Part shown: piece after piece, positions 1-7,254 of the stretch
Position numbering within the stretch: the first letter of the stretch is position 1
Layout: the number at the start of each line of letters is the position of its first letter
IMG/VR virus record: IMGVR_UViG_3300020472_000212
Coordinates: 1 to 20,720 of that record
Length of the DNA stretch: 20,720 nt
Source of the DNA: a virus
Reading direction: 5' to 3' (one strand)
The notes under the pieces: model-generated
The model's input: the letters and a program-made list of their open reading frames with translations, nothing else
Told to the model about the DNA's origin: nothing
Databases searched by the model: none
Made by a program: the position numbers and the translations under genes

Positions 1-321
1 GACCGTAAGACTAATTGTTTAACAACGATAGAAAAAGATAATATTGTTGTAGATGATGACGGTTTAAGGTGGAGAAAGCTATTGCCTACTGAATGTGAAG
101 CATTACAAACTTTACCTAGAAATTATACTGCTATGGGAAAATATTTAGAAAATAAACCTGTAGCTAAATCCAATCGTTATAAGGCAATCGGCAATGGTTG
201 GACAGTATCCATCATCAATGAAATATTTAAAGGTATTGATGGTGATTTAAGAGATGTTATGTCACTCTTTGACGGCATTTCATGTGGTCAACAAGCATTA
301 AAAACAACAGAAAGGAGTTAA
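1..321 (+). CDS. C5 cytosine DNA methyltransferase, C-terminal part (5' end outside window)
   Basis: The frame is open from base 1, so this is the 3' end of a gene that starts upstream. The visible 106 residues contain the late conserved motifs of DNA (cytosine-5) methyltransferases: a PTECEALQTLPRNYT block (motif IX-like, at 85-129) and KSNRYKAIGNGWTV (motif X, at 166-207). Such enzymes transfer methyl from S-adenosylmethionine to cytosine. In a phage they usually protect its DNA from host restriction. After motif X, where such proteins normally end, the frame continues for about 30 residues and includes DVMSLFDGISCGQQAL (253-300). That is a good match to motif I, the AdoMet-binding motif normally found at the N-terminus. 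The gene then stops at 319-321. This could be the remnant of a tandem second copy or part of a circularly permuted enzyme. The in-frame TTG at 82 is not a credible start because homologous sequence continues upstream of it. Confidence 0.85.
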   Translation, partial: DRKTNCLTTIEKDNIVVDDDGLRWRKLLPTECEALQTLPRNYTAMGKYLENKPVAKSNRYKAIGNGWTVSIINEIFKGIDGDLRDVMSLFDGISCGQQALKTTERS

Positions 322-323
322 TT

Positions 324-554
324 ATGAAACTAACAACAGAAGAGAGAAAAAAACTATTAAAATGCCATAATAAACTGAAGGATATGGAGCATATGATAAA
401 AGATTGTGATGATATATATCTTTCAAACATAAGAGATTTATCAGAAACATTACATACAATGCACGATATTTTAGGATTTGTTCCTAGCAATTCTGATGCT
501 TATTATGCAGATTGGATATTAAAAGAAGATAAAATAGAAGAGAAAGGAGAGTAA
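324..554 (+). CDS. small protein of unknown function (76 aa)
   Basis: The start is the ATG at 324, set by a strong AAAGGAG at 311-317. The frame is open back to an ATG at 282, but that start would lie inside the methyltransferase and lacks a ribosome binding site. The product is charged and predicted helical, beginning MKLTTEERKKLLKCHNKLKD and ending in a Lys/Glu-rich tail. Two acidic-aromatic stretches (CDDIYLSNIRDL and DAYYADWIL) may be helix faces. No family is recognised. It follows the methyltransferase by two bases and precedes the next gene by one base, so it is cotranscribed with both. Confidence 0.7.
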   Translation: MKLTTEERKKLLKCHNKLKDMEHMIKDCDDIYLSNIRDLSETLHTMHDILGFVPSNSDAYYADWILKEDKIEEKGE

Positions 555-555
555 T

Positions 556-1416
556 ATGCCATTTGACATTATACCTAACGAACTACCTGCATTACCTGAT
601 GATTTAAACTTTGAACCTATAAGAGAACCTGCCTACAGGAATGGTCAAAGAGTAGAAGGTAAATGGTGGGTTATTAACCCATTAACTGATAAGGTTATTG
701 GTGATGGAAAAAGAAACCATAAACCTACAAACTTCAATTCTATGTGGGAAAACTTTAGAAAAGGAATTAACTTATCTGATTTAGATTTGTCAGATACAAC
801 AGTAAAATTCACTAGAGTTGGTGGTGGATCAGCTATGAGAGCAGACATAGTGTTCAAGAAATATGATTACAAACGTATTTTAGGTGAACCTATGCAATTA
901 AAAATGAGAGTTTTAGATTCTCACGATCAAACCTTTAAACGTACTGCTGATGCTATGCTACTTAGACTAGCCTGTTTAAATGGTATGCCAAGCATATCTG
1001 AAACAATAGGATTTGCACAAAAGCATACATTATCCCAAAATCCTGAGAAACTTGCAGAAATATCTTCAAAATTTCCTGAAAGAATTGAGAAGGAAGTGCA
1101 TATAATGAAGAAAATGAGCAACATTCCTATCACAATAGAGAAAGTGAAGGATTTTTTATCAAAAACAGTTGCAAGTTATAAAACCATATCAGGAATGAAG
1201 GTTAATCAAAGGGCATTAGATGATGCTATGAGGACATATTTTTCCTATAAGATGAATGATAATGTTTATAGGCTTTATAATACTCTGACGCATCTCTCAA
1301 GTCACGTAGAAGGCAAAAGAGGTAATACTGACATTAATAGAAAGCAACTACGTATAGAAACAGATGTAGAAAATATTGTACGAAGTAAAGACTTTGCAGA
1401 ATTGATGGTTGCATAA
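556..1416 (+). CDS. DUF932-like phage protein
   Basis: A 286-residue soluble protein with AAAGGAGAG at 543-550 before its ATG. The central part (LGEPMQLKMRVLDSHDQTFKR followed by LRLACLNGMPSI, residues about 115-146) and the C-terminal block with LYNTLTHLSSHVEGKRG (residues about 240-256) resemble the DUF932 family of phage and plasmid proteins. Those typically carry an 'R-L-x-C-x-N-G' segment and a C-terminal 'YN..T...SH' segment. The molecular role of the family is not established; members are often found near phage replication or recombination genes. The gene's stop overlaps the integrase start by one base, implying translational coupling. The family call rests on recognised sequence pattern, not on a search. 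Confidence 0.55.
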   Translation: MPFDIIPNELPALPDDLNFEPIREPAYRNGQRVEGKWWVINPLTDKVIGDGKRNHKPTNFNSMWENFRKGINLSDLDLSDTTVKFTRVGGGSAMRADIVFKKYDYKRILGEPMQLKMRVLDSHDQTFKRTADAMLLRLACLNGMPSISETIGFAQKHTLSQNPEKLAEISSKFPERIEKEVHIMKKMSNIPITIEKVKDFLSKTVASYKTISGMKVNQRALDDAMRTYFSYKMNDNVYRLYNTLTHLSSHVEGKRGNTDINRKQLRIETDVENIVRSKDFAELMVA

Positions 1417-2504
1417 TGTCTACTTTACCTAAATATGTTGTAGTACGTAATAAATCTAATGGTGGAAAGTCTTATAGGTACAATCCACCAAAAAGATTTA
1501 TTGAGGAAGGTGTGGTGTATAGAAAAGAGTTAGGAACAGGTTTGCGTACAGCCTGTTCCATAGCTACTAAAATGAATAATGAGATTGAAGAATATTTAAA
1601 ACAAACATCACAGGTTGTAATGCATAATCCTACCGTTCAAGGATTGTATCAAGAATATTTATTATCTAATGATTTCAATATGTTAAGGGAAAAAACACAG
1701 AAGGATTATATATATTTTTTTAAGATAATGTTAGATACAAACTTTATAGGAAGGAAGGATTATCGCAAAATTAATACTCAGATGTGTAAGATTGCGTATG
1801 AGGAATGGGTTAAAAGAGGAATACAGTTTGCTAATCACATTCTTTCTGTATCTTCTAGGCTATATAAATATGCTATTGAAATGGGATACACAGAGTTAAA
1901 TCCATTTAAGAATGTAACTCGTAAGACCGTAATAACTGAAAGAATAATATGGACTAAAGAAGAGGTTAAGAAGTTTCTTGACGTAGCCTATGCTGATTAT
2001 AACTACAGAAGTATAGGATTAATTGCTCATATGGCATACGAATTTGGTCAGAGGATAGGAGATATGCGATTATTGGAATGGGATAGTATTAAATTTGAAT
2101 TAAAACAGCTTCATCTTAAACAGTCAAAAAAGAGGAAGGAAGTTTTCTTACCTATAGAAAATAATTTATTTGCTATGTTGCAAAAACAACACACAGACTT
2201 TGGTTTTCAGAAATATGTAGCACCAAGAATAAAACCTATAAGAGATAATTTTGTTCCTTACAGCCTATATGCAGTCTCTATTTTAGCAAATGAGGTAGGA
2301 AGGAAGGCAGGTTTAAGGGAAGAGTTACAGTTGATGCATTTAAGAGCAACAGCCATAACTGAAATGAATGAAGCAGGGGTCGGATTAGGACAAATAATGT
2401 CGGTTTCAGGACATTCTAACCCTCAAAGTGTCAAGCCGTATTTAAAACATACTTTTAAAAGTGCAAATTATGCCTTGACAAAAAGAAATAATTATGATAG
2501 TTAA
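1416..2504 (+). CDS. int: tyrosine recombinase / phage integrase
   Basis: A 362-residue protein of normal phage integrase length. The N-terminal half (residues about 70-165) fits a SAM-like core-binding domain. The catalytic domain shows Arg213 in FGQRIGDMRLLEW, a beta-hairpin lysine around Lys236-Lys241, box II with Arg310 in MHLRATAIT, Gly332-His333 in SGH, and nucleophile Tyr342 in KPYLKHT. The usual HxxR histidine is Met307, with a histidine one position later (His308). It should catalyse site-specific strand exchange between phage and host att sites, so a temperate or formerly temperate lifestyle is inferred. Its start overlaps the stop of the previous gene (taATG), with no strong ribosome binding site. 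The 33 bases downstream do not resemble the 3' end of a tRNA, so no attachment site can be named here. Confidence 0.93.
   Translation: MSTLPKYVVVRNKSNGGKSYRYNPPKRFIEEGVVYRKELGTGLRTACSIATKMNNEIEEYLKQTSQVVMHNPTVQGLYQEYLLSNDFNMLREKTQKDYIYFFKIMLDTNFIGRKDYRKINTQMCKIAYEEWVKRGIQFANHILSVSSRLYKYAIEMGYTELNPFKNVTRKTVITERIIWTKEEVKKFLDVAYADYNYRSIGLIAHMAYEFGQRIGDMRLLEWDSIKFELKQLHLKQSKKRKEVFLPIENNLFAMLQKQHTDFGFQKYVAPRIKPIRDNFVPYSLYAVSILANEVGRKAGLREELQLMHLRATAITEMNEAGVGLGQIMSVSGHSNPQSVKPYLKHTFKSANYALTKRNNYDS
2475..2503 (+). promoter_or_regulatory. sigma-70-type promoter with extended -10, upstream of primase
   Basis: A consensus TTGACA (2475-2480) is followed by 17 bases, with TG at 2495-2496, and a -10 hexamer TAGTTA (2498-2503). 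The -10 alone is weak, but the TG-A-TA extended element and perfect -35 compensate. It lies over the end of the integrase gene and 34 bases before the primase ATG at 2538. Four other sites in the left arm have the same layout. The predicted start is near 2510. Confidence 0.6.
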
Positions 2505-2537
2505 ACATTTAACTGTAACAGAGAGAGTGACATATAT

Positions 2538-3284
2538 ATGAATATAAATACATTTATTAATGATATAGATATGCATTTAAATGAAACAAAGAGAATGGAT
2601 TGTCCTGTATGTAATGGAAAGAATACATTTACTGTAAGTTTTATAAATGGAGTACGTGTATGGAATTGTTATAAGGCTTCCTGTAGTACAAAAGGAAATG
2701 TTTCAGTAAGATTAAATGTAGATGATATAAAACAATCTTTTAAAGGGAACAGTAGGAAGGAAGATTTATTTGTATTACCTGAATATATTGTTCCAAATGG
2801 AGTACATTATCACGATGTCAAGGAAAATCGTATTGTTTTTCTAGTAAAGGATAGTGAAAAGGGAGTAGTTGTAGATGCTGTAGGTAGATCAGCAGGAAAA
2901 AGATTACCTAAATGGAAAAGGTATGGTAAAAGTAAACTGCCTTATGTTGCTTGGGGTGAATCGTATTCAGAGCAAGTTAAGGAAGGAAAAACAACTTGTG
3001 TTTTAGTAGAAGATTGTTTTAGTGCATACTACGTTACAAAACTTAGAATGACAGGTGTTGCACTTTTAGGAACGAGTTTACTTGAAGAGCATAAAAGATT
3101 TTTGTGTCATAATTTTGATAGGGCGATTGTTGCCTTAGACCCTGATGCTCTAACTAAAAATCTACAAATAGCTAAAGAATTAAGAGGTTGGCTTACAGAC
3201 GTAAAAGTTTTAAGGTTGACAGATGATTTAAAGTATGGTAAAGAAACAGACATTCACAATTTAAAGGAGTTGGTATGGAATTAG
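2538..3284 (+). CDS. DNA primase, zinc-finger plus Toprim
   Basis: A 248-residue protein equivalent to the N-terminal half of T7 gp4. A zinc-binding module with Cys22, Cys25, Cys44 and Cys49 should recognise the template initiation site. The Toprim fold follows, with acidic residues Glu158 in LVEDCFSA and Asp201/Asp203 in VALDPDA, which bind the metals for primer synthesis. The T7 protein carries a helicase on the same chain. Here the chain ends after the Toprim domain, and the helicase is a separate gene overlapping by 10 bases. The pair probably works as a complex at the fork, making RNA primers on the lagging strand. The start follows a GAGAG ribosome binding site and a promoter ending at 2503. 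Confidence 0.9.
   Translation: MNINTFINDIDMHLNETKRMDCPVCNGKNTFTVSFINGVRVWNCYKASCSTKGNVSVRLNVDDIKQSFKGNSRKEDLFVLPEYIVPNGVHYHDVKENRIVFLVKDSEKGVVVDAVGRSAGKRLPKWKRYGKSKLPYVAWGESYSEQVKEGKTTCVLVEDCFSAYYVTKLRMTGVALLGTSLLEEHKRFLCHNFDRAIVALDPDALTKNLQIAKELRGWLTDVKVLRLTDDLKYGKETDIHNLKELVWN
3216..3244 (+). promoter_or_regulatory. sigma-70-type promoter with extended -10, upstream of helicase
   Basis: TTGACA (3216-3221), a 17-base spacer with TG at 3236-3237, and a -10 of TAAAGA (3239-3244). It is inside the end of the primase gene, 30 bases before the helicase ATG at 3275. It has the same spacing and TG-R-TA core as the sites at 2475, 7197 and 9979. Confidence 0.5.
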
Positions 3285-4498
3285 CATTAGTAAGAAGTTT
3301 AATGAATAAAGAGTTTTATGACGATCATAGAGGAGCAAAGTGTCCTAACAGATTGTTTAGTAAAGATGTAAGGAAGATTAAAGAAACATTAGACGTAACA
3401 ATGGAAAAGTATCAGAGGTCAGTAACACCTGATGAAGTAGAAGCTTTGTTTATGTCTAGTAATCCTTCAATGACTACGGCACAGAAGACTGCCTATTCAG
3501 CTTTGTTCAGTCAGGTTAAAAAAGAACAGAAGATGGGAGTAGATGTTGCACAAGATGTTTTATCTAAATTGTTTCAGCAGATTATAGGAGAGGACATTGC
3601 CAATTTAGGATTTGATTATGTAAATGGAACTAAATCAAATCTAGAACCTTTGCGTAATATATTAGAGCAGTATGCAGATGATTTTACACCTAACCTTAAC
3701 ATTGAATGGGATGATATTGACATTAAAACTCTTTTAGATAAAAATGATTTAGAAGCTAGATGGTCATTTAACATTCCTTCATTGACTAGAAAGATAGAAG
3801 GAGTTAATGCAGGACATTTAATTGAGGTTGGTGCAAGACCTAACACAGGTAAAACATCTTTCCATGCAAGCCTAGTAGCAGGAGAGAATGGATTTGCTAG
3901 ACAAGGTGCTAAGTGTATTATTTTGTGTAATGAAGAAAGTCCTCACAGAGTTGGTGCTAGATATTTAACTGCATCAACAGGAATGACCTTGCATGAAATA
4001 AAAGAAGACCCTGCCAAAGCACACATTCTTTATGATCCTGTTAGAGACAATATAAAAATTAAGGATAGTTCCATGAGAGATATGAATTGGGTTGAATCGG
4101 TTGTAAAGTCTACTAAACCTGATATTGTTATATTAGATATGGGAGATAAATTTGCAACCACGCAAGGCTATGCAAGAGCAGATGAAGCATTAAAAGCCTG
4201 TGCGATTCATGCTAGGCAGATAGCAAAACAGTATGACTGTGCTATGTTTTATATGTCGCAGTTGAGTGCTGAAGCTGAAGGTAAGATTATCCTCAATCAA
4301 AGTATGATGGAAGGTAGTCGTACAGGTAAGGCTGCAGAAGCAGATTTAATGATTCTTATAGCTAAGAATCCACCTGTTGAAGGGCAGGATGAGGATGATA
4401 TGCAAAGACACTTAAACGTAGTAAAAAATAAGTTGTCAGGTTGGCATGGTAATGTTCATTGCGAACTTGACTACAAAACAGCTAGATATACTGTATGA
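3275..4498 (+). CDS. replicative DNA helicase (DnaB/gp4-type RecA fold)
   Basis: A 407-residue ring-helicase subunit. The N-terminal 160 residues are helical and probably form the linker or primase-binding region. The RecA-like motor follows: Walker A GARPNTGKT (residues 186-194), a catalytic acidic pair in CNEES (Glu220-Glu221), Walker B IVILDMGD with Asp288, and a sensor-type YMSQLSAEAEG (Gln329). It should unwind the fork using NTP hydrolysis and load the neighbouring primase. The ATG at 3275 is set by AAAGGAG eight bases upstream and lies 10 bases inside the primase gene. The 3' end overlaps the endonuclease VII gene by four bases (ATGA). Confidence 0.93.
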   Translation: MELALVRSLMNKEFYDDHRGAKCPNRLFSKDVRKIKETLDVTMEKYQRSVTPDEVEALFMSSNPSMTTAQKTAYSALFSQVKKEQKMGVDVAQDVLSKLFQQIIGEDIANLGFDYVNGTKSNLEPLRNILEQYADDFTPNLNIEWDDIDIKTLLDKNDLEARWSFNIPSLTRKIEGVNAGHLIEVGARPNTGKTSFHASLVAGENGFARQGAKCIILCNEESPHRVGARYLTASTGMTLHEIKEDPAKAHILYDPVRDNIKIKDSSMRDMNWVESVVKSTKPDIVILDMGDKFATTQGYARADEALKACAIHARQIAKQYDCAMFYMSQLSAEAEGKIILNQSMMEGSRTGKAAEADLMILIAKNPPVEGQDEDDMQRHLNVVKNKLSGWHGNVHCELDYKTARYTV

Positions 4499-4917
4499 CA
4501 GAACAAGGAGAATTATTTACCATAGAAGAGGATCAGATTCTTGATGGTGTTATTTGTATAAAATGTGATGTGCGACAACCAATATCTGAATTTTCTGTAA
4601 TGAAAGCAGGAGAAATAAAAAGAACCTGTCGTTCCTGTAGAAAAGGACACAAGGAAGTATTAACTAGGTTAAGAAAAGAAAATGCTTATCCTGATGAAAA
4701 CTATAAATGTCCAATCTGCAAAAAAACTATTGAGGAACTAGGAAAGTATGGACAAATTCGCTTAAAGACTTGGGTGTTAGATCATTGTCATGATACAAAT
4801 ACCTTCAGAGGTTGGCTGTGTCATAAATGCAACACAGGACTAGGTGGTTTTAATGATAGCTTGACAATTACACAAAATGCTGTTATCTATTTAGTTAAAC
4901 ATAAGGAGAATATATAA
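4495..4917 (+). CDS. endonuclease VII-type recombination nuclease
   Basis: A 140-residue HNH/His-Me-finger nuclease. The catalytic block is WVLDHCHDTNTFRGWLCHKC (residues 93-112), with Asp96, His97, His99 and Asn113. A structural zinc site is formed by Cys72/Cys75 and Cys109/Cys112. T4 endonuclease VII (gp49) resolves branched DNA such as Holliday junctions before packaging, and the same role is expected here. An additional N-terminal CxxC...CxxC pair (Cys21/Cys24, Cys45/Cys48) suggests a second zinc ribbon, common in marine phage members. It starts within the helicase stop codon (ATGA), so translation is coupled. The left arm also encodes a T7-type endonuclease I, so this phage has two junction nucleases. 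Confidence 0.92.
   Translation: MTEQGELFTIEEDQILDGVICIKCDVRQPISEFSVMKAGEIKRTCRSCRKGHKEVLTRLRKENAYPDENYKCPICKKTIEELGKYGQIRLKTWVLDHCHDTNTFRGWLCHKCNTGLGGFNDSLTITQNAVIYLVKHKENI
4861..4889 (+). promoter_or_regulatory. sigma-70-type promoter with extended -10, upstream of an 87-aa gene
   Basis: TTGACA (4861-4866), a 17-base spacer ending TG-T (TG at 4881-4882), and a -10 of TATCTA (4884-4889). It lies over the end of the endonuclease VII gene, 27 bases before the ATG at 4917. It also serves the polymerase gene, which follows the 87-aa gene by two bases. Confidence 0.55.
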
Positions 4918-5180
4918 TGAAAATTAAAGAAGTCAAATATATTTTAGCGACAGACTATGATGAAGAAGGTTTTGATGCTGATGGAGCAGGAGATTATTTT
5001 TATACTGCTACAAACTATAGAGAACACGAAACTAAAGAAGAAATTTTAACTTCCTTACAAAAAAACATATGCTATGATGATTATGGTAGGTATAAACATA
5101 AAAAGAAAAAACCTAATTTTAGTAGTATAGAAGAATATTGTAAAGAGTTTGGATTTCGTTTATATAAAAGAGAGGTATAA
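4917..5180 (+). CDS. small acidic/basic protein of unknown function (87 aa)
   Basis: The ATG at 4917 shares one base with the endonuclease VII stop and has AAGGAGA at 4903-4909. The protein opens with a strand-like MKIKEVKYILATDY and continues through an acidic glycine-rich stretch (DEEGFDADGAGDYFYTAT). It ends with a lysine-rich segment (KHKKKKPNF) and an aromatic tail. No family is recognised. Its place directly before the DNA polymerase, two bases apart, suggests a role at the replication fork or simply cotranslation with the polymerase. Confidence 0.7.
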   Translation: MKIKEVKYILATDYDEEGFDADGAGDYFYTATNYREHETKEEILTSLQKNICYDDYGRYKHKKKKPNFSSIEEYCKEFGFRLYKREV

Positions 5181-5182
5181 AT

Positions 5183-7219
5183 ATGCAACTAACATTAGAC
5201 GTAGAAAATACAACAATAAAAAAAGATGGAAAGATGCATCTAGACCCATTTGAACCTGAAAATAAACTAATTATGGTAGGGTGTTTAACAGATGATGGAG
5301 AAGAATATCTATTTAGAATGGATGATGACGCTGTTTCAGGGGTTTTAAATTTAAGTAATCATTCTGCAATACAAAAACTTTTAGATGAAGCAACATTATT
5401 AATTTGTCATAATGCTGTGTATGATCTGATATGGCTTTGGGAATGTGGGTTTAAATATAATAAACCTGTTTTTGATACTATGTTAGGTGATTATGTTTTG
5501 CAAAAGGGAGTTAAGAAACCATCAAGTTTGGAGTTATGTGCAGAAAGATATAATCTAAATACAAAAAAACAAGACACACTTAAACAATATTTTAAAAAAG
5601 GAATAGGGGTAGATGGTGTACCACGTGATGAATTGTGTGAATATCTATCTTCTGATTTAAAAGCAACACAGGAGTTATATAATGAGATATGTAAAAGACT
5701 TCAGGATAAAGAAAATAGTGGACTTTGGAATACAGTTAATCTTACTAATGACGTTTCCCTCACTTTGGCTCGTATATATCAGCGTGGGTTTTCTGTTAAC
5801 TTAAATATTCTAGAAGAAGTTAGAAAAGATTTTACAAAAGAAAAATCTGAAATTGAAGAATACTTAAAAGAACAAGTAAGGTATTTTATGGGTGATACAC
5901 CTATTAATTTAAATAGTCCTGAACAATTATCGTGGTTAATATACAGTAGAAAACCTAAAAATAAACAGGATTGGGCTACACATATGCCAACAGATGTATA
6001 TACCGAAGGAGTTAAGGAATATTCAGAAGTTATTTTTAAAACGAAAGCACACCAATGTAATTCATGTAAAGGGTATGGTAAAATAAGAAAGATAAAAAAG
6101 GATGGTAAACCGTTTGCAAAAGAATCTCGTTGTCTTAATTGTGATGCTATGGGTTATATATTTGTACCTACAAGCAGAGTAGCAGGTATGCGTTTTAGAG
6201 CACCTAATGAAAAATGGCTTACAGCAAATGGTTGGAGTACAAGCAAGATACATTTAAGTTTTCTTGCAGGTATAGCTAAAACAAGGGGAATGAAAGAAGA
6301 AGAAATGTTTTTAAATAAGGTTATGCGTTTGTCAGCATTGGATACTTACCTGTCTTCTTTTGTTGATGGTATTTTACATAATGTCAAAAGTGATAATAAA
6401 CTACATGTAAAGTTATTACAGCATAGAACAGCGACAGGTAGGTTTAGTGGAGCAGACCCTAATATGCAGAATATGCCTAGAGGTGGTACATTCCCTATTA
6501 AGAAAGTATTTGTATCTCGTTGGGATAACGGAAAGATACTTGAAGCAGACTTTGCACAGTTAGAGTTTAGAACTGCTGCATATTTGTCACAGGATAAAAC
6601 AGCAATGAAGGAGATTGAGGATGGTTTTGACGTACATAACTATACTGCCAAAGTTATTACTGAGGGTGGTCAAAAAATTAGTAGGCAAGAAGCAAAAGCA
6701 CATACCTTTGCACCGTTATATGGAGCAACAGGATTTGGAAGAAGTAGAGCAGAAGCAGAATACTATAAAAACTTCACAAAAAAGTACAAAGGAATCGCAT
6801 TTTGGCACTCCAGATTGGCTAAAGAAGCTTTAACTACAGGTAAAATAACTACACCGTCAGGTAGACAGTTTTCATTTCCTAATGTTGAAAGAAGATTTAA
6901 TGGTAGTGTAACATACTTTACACAGATTAAAAATTATCCTGTTCAATCTTTTGCTACTGCTGATATTGTTCCCCTTATTTTAATGGACATAGACAGGAGA
7001 TTGAATGGATATAAATCTTGTGTAGTAAATACTGTGCATGATTCTATTGTAATTGATGTTCATCCTGATGAAATAGAGGTAGTAAAAAGTGTAATAGAGT
7101 ACACTAATAAGGATATGTCAAGCACTATTAACAAACATTTTAGTATAAATTTAAATGTTCCATTATTATTAGAAGCAAAAATAGGTAATAATTGGCTTGA
7201 CACGAAAGAAATAGTATGA
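5183..7219 (+). CDS. polA: family A DNA polymerase with 3'-5' exonuclease and a DnaJ-like zinc insert
   Basis: A 678-residue replicative polymerase. Exonuclease residues are Asp6 and Glu8 (DVE), Asn77 and Asp81 (CHNAVYD), and the Tyr154-Asp158 pair (YLSSD). Polymerase motif A has Asp456 (EADFAQLEFR). Motif B runs from Arg501 to Tyr513 (RQEAKAHTFAPLYG). Motif C has His619-Asp620 (VHDS). The residue matching E. coli Phe762 is Phe509. Between the exonuclease and palm, an insert at residues about 275-335 holds CNSCKGYG (Cys292/Cys295) and CLNCDAMGY (Cys317/Cys320), a pattern like DnaJ zinc repeats. From memory, the polymerase of SAR116 phage HMO-2011 was described with a DnaJ-like central domain, and this supports the group assignment. 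The ATG follows AGAGG at 5171-5175. Confidence 0.95.
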   Translation: MQLTLDVENTTIKKDGKMHLDPFEPENKLIMVGCLTDDGEEYLFRMDDDAVSGVLNLSNHSAIQKLLDEATLLICHNAVYDLIWLWECGFKYNKPVFDTMLGDYVLQKGVKKPSSLELCAERYNLNTKKQDTLKQYFKKGIGVDGVPRDELCEYLSSDLKATQELYNEICKRLQDKENSGLWNTVNLTNDVSLTLARIYQRGFSVNLNILEEVRKDFTKEKSEIEEYLKEQVRYFMGDTPINLNSPEQLSWLIYSRKPKNKQDWATHMPTDVYTEGVKEYSEVIFKTKAHQCNSCKGYGKIRKIKKDGKPFAKESRCLNCDAMGYIFVPTSRVAGMRFRAPNEKWLTANGWSTSKIHLSFLAGIAKTRGMKEEEMFLNKVMRLSALDTYLSSFVDGILHNVKSDNKLHVKLLQHRTATGRFSGADPNMQNMPRGGTFPIKKVFVSRWDNGKILEADFAQLEFRTAAYLSQDKTAMKEIEDGFDVHNYTAKVITEGGQKISRQEAKAHTFAPLYGATGFGRSRAEAEYYKNFTKKYKGIAFWHSRLAKEALTTGKITTPSGRQFSFPNVERRFNGSVTYFTQIKNYPVQSFATADIVPLILMDIDRRLNGYKSCVVNTVHDSIVIDVHPDEIEVVKSVIEYTNKDMSSTINKHFSINLNVPLLLEAKIGNNWLDTKEIV

Positions 7220-7225
7220 TATAAA
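7197..7225 (+). promoter_or_regulatory. sigma-70-type promoter with extended -10, upstream of the putative SSB gene
   Basis: TTGACA (7197-7202), a 17-base spacer with TG at 7217-7218, and a -10 of TATAAA (7220-7225). This is the best match of the five. It overlaps the last codons of the polymerase and ends 29 bases before the ATG at 7255. Much of the spacer (AAAGAAATA) is shared with the site at 2475. The two sites are read in different frames by their overlying genes, so protein conservation does not explain the similarity. Confidence 0.68.
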
Positions 7226-7254
7226 GGGGTATGTTTAATGAAAGGAGTACAAAT

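Noticed and set aside
2505-2537. Gap after the integrase as an attP site
   Set aside because: The 33 bases have no T-arm or acceptor-like sequence and contain the primase leader and ribosome binding site.
7231-7254. Upstream ATG that would extend the putative SSB by eight residues
   Set aside because: Its AAAGGGG is only one base from the ATG and it lies six bases after the predicted -10 element; the ATG at 7255 has a well-spaced AAAGGAG.
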